From assembly GCA_025267735.1 (NCBI GenBank), contig CM046303.1, positions 28,744,380-28,808,379 on the forward strand: a stretch of 64,000 nucleotides of DNA. Direction: 5' to 3'. Under the pieces are notes generated by a model. The model did not search any database. It worked only from the letters and a program-made list of their open reading frames with translations, and had not been told where the DNA came from. Positions 58,605-64,000 of this stretch are shown here, one piece after another. This stretch comes from Mactra quadrangularis (lineage: Eukaryota > Mollusca > Bivalvia > Venerida > Mactridae). A program made the position numbers and the translations under genes. Positions within the stretch are counted from its first letter, which is position 1; each line of letters begins with the position of its first letter.

Positions 58605-59370
58605 GTTCAGTACAACTTGACCTGTGAACAACTAAACCCATGGACAAACTGCACCAGAAGTTGGGACAACTTAACCTGCAGGTAGAGACAACTCAACCTG
58701 TTGACAACACAACCTGCAGGTAGAGACAACTAACCTGTTGACAACTTAACCTACAGGTAGAGACAACTAACCTGTTGACAACTTAACCTACAGGTAGAGA
58801 CAACTTACCTGTTGACAACTTAACCTACAGGTAGAGACAACTTACCTGTTGACAACTTAACCTGCATGGAGAGACAATTAACCTGTTGACAACTTAACTA
58901 ACAGGTAGAGACAACTAACATGTTGACAACTTAACTAACAGGTAGAGACAACTAACATGTTGACAACTTAACTAACAGGTAGAGACAACTAACCTGGTGA
59001 CAACTTAACCTGCATGGAGAGACAATTAACCTGGTGACAACTTAACTAACAGGTAGAGACAACTAACCTGGTGACAACTTAACCTGCATGGAGAGACAAT
59101 TAACCTGTTGACAACTTAACTAACACGTAGAGACAACTAACCTGGTGACAACTTAAACTGCATGGAGAGACAATTAACCTTTTGACAACACAACCTGCAG
59201 GTAGAGACAACTAACCGGTTGACAACTTCCCCTACAGGTAGAGACAACTAACCTGTTGACAACTTAACTAGCAGGTAGAGACAACTAACCTGTTGACAAC
59301 TTAACCTACAGGTAGAGACAACTAAAATGTTGACAACTCAACCTACAGGTAGAGACAACTCAACCCATAT
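58605..59370 (+). repeat. 37-bp minisatellite, about 20 copies
   Basis: The unit reads TAACCTGTTGACAACTTAAC then CTACAGGTAGAGACAAC, itself built of two related halves each carrying GACAACT and AACCT. Variants include AACCTGCATGGAGAGACAAT, AACTAACAGGTAGAGACAAC and the full palindrome ACCTGCAGGT. Variants are clustered in runs (for example the GCATGGAG type alternates with the AACTAACAGG type near 58860-59170), pointing to local duplication of two- and three-unit blocks. The same core occurs at 19.0-19.3, 22.1, 26.1 and 63.7 kb. Confidence 0.92.
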
Positions 59371-59453
59371 CATTTATAATAAGTAATTTGAGTTTAAACA
59401 TAAGTTTAACTTATTTGTGAATAAAATACAATTAATGGTTGGTATTAATAGAG

Positions 59454-59783
59454 GAGCCCCCCCCCCCCCCCCCCCGGCTAGCTCAGTTGGTAGCACGCAA
59501 GTCTACTGATTGAGTGGTCGTGGTTTCGATTCTCGAGCAGGGCATACTTTCATAGAGCTTGGTCATGAAATTTTTTTTACGGCCATTCTCCCTCCTACCA
59601 ATGATTTTTTATTATGTAGGGCAATTGTCAGTCACTGACAAAAGTATGCGCTCAGTAGTTGGTTAACAGCTAAATCCAGAGGTTTAGCCTTTGCAGGAGG
59701 AGTGAGTAGGTTGACTGACCGCCGTTATAGGACCTATACAATGTGTTGCTACGGTGTTAAACCCAACAAACAAACAAACAAAC
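59454..59783 (+). mobile_element. SINE family U with a 19-C run at its start
   Basis: A tRNA-like head (GGCTAGCTCAGTTGGTAGCA; B box GTGGTTTCGATTCTC) follows a run of 19 C at 59457-59475. The body is unlike families S and T and ends TACGGTGTTAAACCCAACAA followed by AAAC repeats. Perfect 10-bp duplication ATTAATAGAG at 59444-59453 and 59784-59793. It is about 330 bp long, and the C run lies inside the duplication, so it belongs to the element. Confidence 0.92.
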
Positions 59784-59799
59784 ATTAATAGAGTTTTTG

Positions 59800-60300
59800 T
59801 AAGAAATGAGAAATAATAAATTAAAAGGAAGAGTGCATATAACTAGCGCCTATTGTGTTGTATGTCTGGCATATTAAATATGTATCATTAATATAATTTA
59901 AAATTAGAGTTATGCCTATCATTGGTAATTAATTTTATTGTTAAACTACTTTATAAATATGAGGTATGTATTGTACTGATAGTAGATTGTGATTTGTTTG
60001 ACAGACTGTTACTTGCTCATTAAAAAGTAGCATTTACTTCGGAGTGATAAATAGTAAGTTTAATTACAATTTACTAGTTTGACCAACTGCAGTCAATTAA
60101 AAGTAAATAAAAACATCTAGATTTTCTAGAATTTGTATTATTTTATATTTGAAAGCATAAAATTATCAATACAAGATTTATCAAAAATATAATACATGAT
60201 TTATCAAAAATGTATAATGAAACATCAATGCATCTCAGAAATGAACCAGATTGGCAAACATAAACATGATCTGCTATCATTAAATGTTTGTCTATTTTAT
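59800..60300. other. AT-rich stretch, nothing recognised
   Basis: No gene or repeat of note was seen. Confidence 0.45.
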
Positions 60301-60302
60301 AC

Positions 60303-60375
60303 TGCATATTTCTGCCAATAGATAACCTCTTAATTAACTAGTGAGTTAAGTGGTTAACTAGTTACCATAACAAAA
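60303..60375. repeat. Fragment of the palindromic element of 47534-47745
   Basis: CTGCATATTTCTGCCAATAG, ATAACCTCTTAATTAACTAG and GGTTAACTAGTTACCATAAC match that element's end and its internal repeat. The fragment stops abruptly near 60375. Confidence 0.6.
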
Positions 60376-60428
60376 CTTACACTTTTTAACTGCATTTTAA
60401 TTTTACATAGACATTTGCAGATATTATC

Positions 60429-60800
60429 TACAGTACCCACCAAAAGTTTGGAGACATTTTCAGATTGTAGGCCTATTGAATAGCTTACAGCTAACATTTG
60501 ATAACTTTGAAATGCTTTGCAGTTAGGCATTATTTTTTTGGTGATCATTATTATTAAAACAGAGACAACAAAAATAGGATAAAAACTTTGTTATGGAAAA
60601 TTATAACAAAAATCATGGATTTGGAGGCTTTATAATGTCAGATGCTGAACCTTATAAAGTGTTGCATTCAAGTAATTTGTTTTCATTTTATGACAAAACA
60701 TACTTAAATATATTGAAAATAATGTTTCTACAAAATAATCGTCAAAATTCAAGAATTGTAGTAAATTTCTTTTGTCTCCAAACTTTTGGTGGGTGCTGTA
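60429..60800. mobile_element. Mariner-like MITE, family M, copy 3
   Basis: Ends CAGTACCCACCAAAAGTTTG (left) and, reverse-complemented, CAGCACCCACCAAAAGTTTG (right), both continuing GAGACA; TA on both sides. The interior AATGTCAGATGCTGAACC and CATTTTATGACAAAACATAC match the other copies, here in the opposite orientation. The 64- and 99-codon frames are by-products. Confidence 0.82.
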
Positions 60801-61568
60801 TATATTATTACATCAAATCTAAGATCATAAAATACATATACAAGCGTGCAATACGCATTTGCATCAAAACACAAAAATATGACATCAACTAGATAAGGTG
60901 ATGTCAGGACAAGATTGAGTCTATGTAAATGCACCTCAGTTTCATAATCAGCACAACATGGATGGATATGAATTTAGATTTAATCACATAGACAGACAAA
61001 AGGAATCATTAAGTTTACCTTGTGAAAACTACATATGGTAGAGTAGTTATTCATTGTGTAATATATCCACTGAATTTATCGTACCAAAAACTACTGAAAC
61101 TGTTATTCAAAATAGTTGGATACTTAACCCGTGGACCATTATATCATTGACCATACTAATATTTTGAGTCTGATGTAACAGATTTGTAACAAAAGTAAGA
61201 CAAAAACAAATTTGTTAAAGTAAATATGAAGTAAATACATTGCCAGTATTTGTCACTGCTCACAACAAGGCGAACTTTGAGAGCTAATAAAAATGATTTC
61301 ACAGACCTGCTTAATATGACGTTGACTTGCGCTGCATTTTCATACATAGTGTCTTATAAATTGATGCAAAACTTTTATTTTTCAATTAATTGTCTAGAAA
61401 AATAGCATACTTACTCACAACACATGCATTTAATGGCAGTTAAAAGTTGGTGCTAAAGTTGCGCATATTTTTTCTGCCATAAACAGAGTTCACGATTTAC
61501 TGGGACACCCCTCGTATATATACATGAAATACATACATAGACATTGAAGTGATGAGTTTCTCGGATAG
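60801..61568. other. AT-rich stretch, nothing recognised
   Basis: A few 61-63-codon frames occur on the minus strand with no recognisable domain. No repeat identified. Confidence 0.45.
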
Positions 61569-61864
61569 AATCTAGTTTAGCGGACCCCGCTATTGCGCAT
61601 GCTCGGACGTTGCATTGTTTACAAATTTTGGACGCCATTTTGTTTTTACCGATGCAGTTTTTTATTCGTTATATAAATGAATTATTTTTAATAACTTTTT
61701 TAAAATGCCTTTTTGTTATCAATTTTTAATATCAGCGGGGATGTGGGGGCGTCAGCCCCCATAATAACAGAAAATTAGCTGCATTTACTTTTGCCCATCT
61801 GCTCATAGAAACAGCATGCTGCGCACGCATATTTATATTTACTTCCAGGTCCGCTAAACTAGAT
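61569..61864. mobile_element. Inverted-repeat element of about 296 bp
   Basis: Ends ATCTAGTTTAGCGGACC (61569-61585) and its exact complement GGTCCGCTAAACTAGAT (61848-61864). The interior includes the GC-rich GCGGGGATGTGGGGGCGTCA, which stands out from the AT-rich surroundings. The flanking duplication is not clear. Confidence 0.65.
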
Positions 61865-62154
61865 GTGTTCCAGTTTCTCTTATTTAAAGTGTATAAAGCT
61901 ATTATCTACTGATATATCAGTAGACAAAATCAGATCATTTAAGCAATGACAAAATAATTCGAAAGGTCTTTATAACGACAAGACTGTCTATTTCTTCTTT
62001 ACAACTTATACATTTTAAACATTTGGTACAATTTATGTTACAACATGTATCTGCATACTCAGTAGTTTGTTGAGCTGTACTGTATGATATGATCAACTGT
62101 GCGAATTAAATTGGAGACATATCTTCACAAAATTAGAATATGGTCTCAAACAAA

Positions 62155-62735
62155 TGAACCTGATATCCTTGGATTGGAATCTGACTTTGCACCTTGCAAT
62201 CATGGATTTTTCAAGGCATCTGACTGGATTCCCTATTGGTTGGTGGCTGCCTTTTTCTCATAATCTAATCATAACTTTTATCACTTTTACTTTATCACTA
62301 TATAATGCATGGTTTTGGGATGCGCGGGCACTGATGCTGATGGATGTTCGGGTGGGAGCCTTGGATAAGAATCCAACTTTGCACCTTGCAATCTTGGATT
62401 TTCTGGGCATTTGGCCTGATTCCCCATTGACCATTTGGCTGCCGTTCTACTAACAATCCATTATCTCTCTTTCACTATTTTTACAGTTGAAAATTAACTT
62501 GTTTTGTTGTTGTTGTCGTTTTTAAACTACTATGAGCACTTTATTGATCACAAATTCTTAGTTTTATATTATTGTTCAGTTTATGTTTTTATATCTTATC
62601 ATCTTTTAATCATTTTCATTTTCATTTAAGCTCATTTTTCCTGATTATGCATATGATTGTGAAGCGCTTTTGAACATATATTCAATATGAAAAGAGCGCT
62701 ATACAAATACGGTATATAATAATAATAATAATATA
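62155..62735 (+). mobile_element. Unclassified retroelement-like unit with a SINE/LINE-type 3' tail
   Basis: A 15-bp core (CTTTGCACCTTGCAATC) occurs twice within a roughly 200-bp direct repeat (62180-62255 and 62365-62450), also visible at protein level as TLHLAIMDF and TLHLAILDF in a 99-codon frame at 62154-62453. I do not think it is a gene. The 3' end has GAAGCGCTTTT facing AAAAGAGCGCT and then CTATACAAATAC and an AAT-repeat tail, which is the tail type shared by several LINE clades and their SINEs. No duplication is clear. Confidence 0.45.
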
Positions 62736-63675
62736 CTGAGGGACCACTTCTGGATTTGGTAAATTTTCAAAGTCAGCAAGGATATAATGGTAAATATTTT
62801 TGTCAGAACTGAAGTTTCACACAAATAAAAACTTAAGAAAAAGTTATAAACAATGATCAACGTAACTGTCATTTAAACTTACAATAGTATTTTATCAACC
62901 GCATATCCCTTTTGGGGCCTCACACAGAGAGAGAAAGCTGGCTTATCAGCAACAATGGTCAGTGCAGATTTATCATTAACACTGTGAAGTCTAATTTTAT
63001 GAGTCAGACATACAAACTTTAAACCTTAGTAAATCATTTAAACTTAAAATAGTATTAATGATACATTTTTAATTTGCAATTCATACAACACAATTGACAC
63101 ATTTTTTATGCAATCTTCATGGGACGTGCTATCTCACTTCTTAAAAAAAATCTAAATATCTAACAATAATTGTATTTAATTCAATATCTCTTCGGTATAA
63201 ACTTACATTTATAATCAATTTTAATAGAAAACAATATTTTTAACTAGAATAATCAATGGACCTTTCCATGACCTTATCTACGGTATTAGCATATTTAACA
63301 AAGGTTTACAGTTACATTTTGCCCAACAAGGTGTTAACAAAAGAGCACATGGTTATATTTGTGGGTAAATGTATTGTTATTCAAATAAAAAGGTCGCACA
63401 CAGAAAGGTCCATTATATCATCATGGACACTTGAAAATGCCAGAACTACAAAAAGCTAAGTTTTCAGGAGACGAAAGAAAAAACGTGAAGAATACAAATG
63501 AAAGGAAACTCAGTTTTGCATATTTTTACATCAGATAAATATCTTTAAGTGCAGATATACATTCGTATCGTAACTAATAATATTTACTGAAACAACTGTA
63601 GCTTCTTACAAAAAACGAAAAATCGAAATTTTGTAGTTCTGGCATTTTCAAGTGACCATGACGATATAGGATACT
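62736..63675. other. AT-rich stretch, nothing recognised
   Basis: No gene or element was identified. CCAGAACTACAAAA near 63439 and TTTTGTAGTTCTGG near 63631 face each other over about 190 bp, together with CACTTGAAAATG/CATTTTCAAGTG, so 63421-63660 may be another small inverted-repeat element. Confidence 0.45.
63421..63660. mobile_element. Probable small inverted-repeat element
   Basis: CATGGACACTTGAAAATGCC continuing AGAACTACAAAA on the left is matched by TTTTGTAGTTCTGGCATTTT continuing CAAGTGACCATG on the right, with a gap in between of about 170 bp. A perfect or near-perfect 31-bp arm. The 67-codon frame ending at 63459 runs into its left arm, so that frame is not a gene. Confidence 0.75.
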
Positions 63676-63679
63676 AGTT

Positions 63680-63750
63680 AGAGTTGTCTCTACCTGCAGG
63701 TTGAATTGTCCCTACCTATGGGTGAGTGTCCTGTGTTAAGTTGTCTTTAG
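63680..63750 (-). repeat. Short copy of the GACAACTCAACCT minisatellite motif
   Basis: AGTTGTCTCTACCTGCAGGT, TGAATTGTCCCTACC and TTAAGTTGTCTTTAGG are the reverse complement of the 58.6-kb unit. Three worn units. Confidence 0.65.
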
Positions 63751-64000
63751 GATGACTCCATATGCACAGAGTTCATGAACATATATCGATCACGAAGGTA
63801 TTTATCCAAGCAATTACATAAAATGTGAATAAGGACACGTTTGTTAATGCAGAATGGTGGAAAATGTGTTCCACTGTTTTTGGTAAATAGATACATGCAG
63901 CTTTTTACCTTAATGCCCAGTTTCTTTATATTAACCGAGTGTTGTATGATGAATTAACACGAGATATAACACCCAGTGTGTTTCTTTACCCTAAAAATAG

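Noticed and set aside
62154..62453. 99-codon gene with a repeated TLHLAI motif
   Set aside because: The protein repeat reflects a DNA direct repeat in a unit that ends in a SINE/LINE-type tail.

Overview
This window looks like intergenic or intronic DNA from an AT-rich animal genome. A mollusc, most likely a bivalve, is the best guess. That is an inference from three things seen here: many small inverted-repeat DNA transposons, tRNA-headed SINEs (short retroposons) with clean target-site duplications, and the scattered motif GGGAGATAAC that is common in bivalve DNA. I find no intact protein-coding gene and no functional RNA gene. The only protein-like traces are a decayed C-type-lectin-like stretch near 54.5-54.8 kb and the decayed C-terminus of a non-LTR retrotransposon reverse transcriptase near 49.9-50.0 kb.

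Layout. 1-2.47 kb: unremarkable AT-rich DNA. 2.48-16.5 kb: one satellite of about 178 tandem 78-bp units. Each unit has a constant 43-bp part and a 35-bp part made of a 15-bp core between 10-bp inverted repeats. The 35-bp part occurs in both orientations, in about half the units each, in a non-random pattern that is itself duplicated in blocks. 16.56-16.9 kb: a second small tandem repeat whose 68-bp unit contains a hairpin. 17-31 kb: mosaic of nested inverted-repeat elements, including a hAT MITE inside a mariner-like MITE at 18.2-19.0 kb, nested palindromes at 20.5-22.0 kb, and a 1.55-kb hAT-like element with an 8-bp duplication at 22.3-23.8 kb. 32-35.7 kb: a recent pair of about 265-bp elements, a SINE, a mariner-like MITE and subrepeat blocks. 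37.2-40.6 kb: a 3.25-kb interval bounded by 31-bp inverted repeats with a 782-bp foldback inside. 41-47.7 kb: SINEs and repeats. 47,983-53,081: a 5.1-kb element with long terminal inverted repeats built of subrepeats, flanked by a perfect 9-bp duplication. 53-60.8 kb: the lectin-like relic, five SINE or MITE insertions, and a 37-bp minisatellite whose core motif recurs at several other places. 61-64 kb: a MITE, a LINE/SINE-type 3' tail and little else.

Nothing works as a gene set here. The biology is that of repeats: birth and homogenisation of a satellite with an inversion module, and several layers of transposon insertion. Coordinates, unit counts and orientation calls were read by eye and may be off by a few bases or units.
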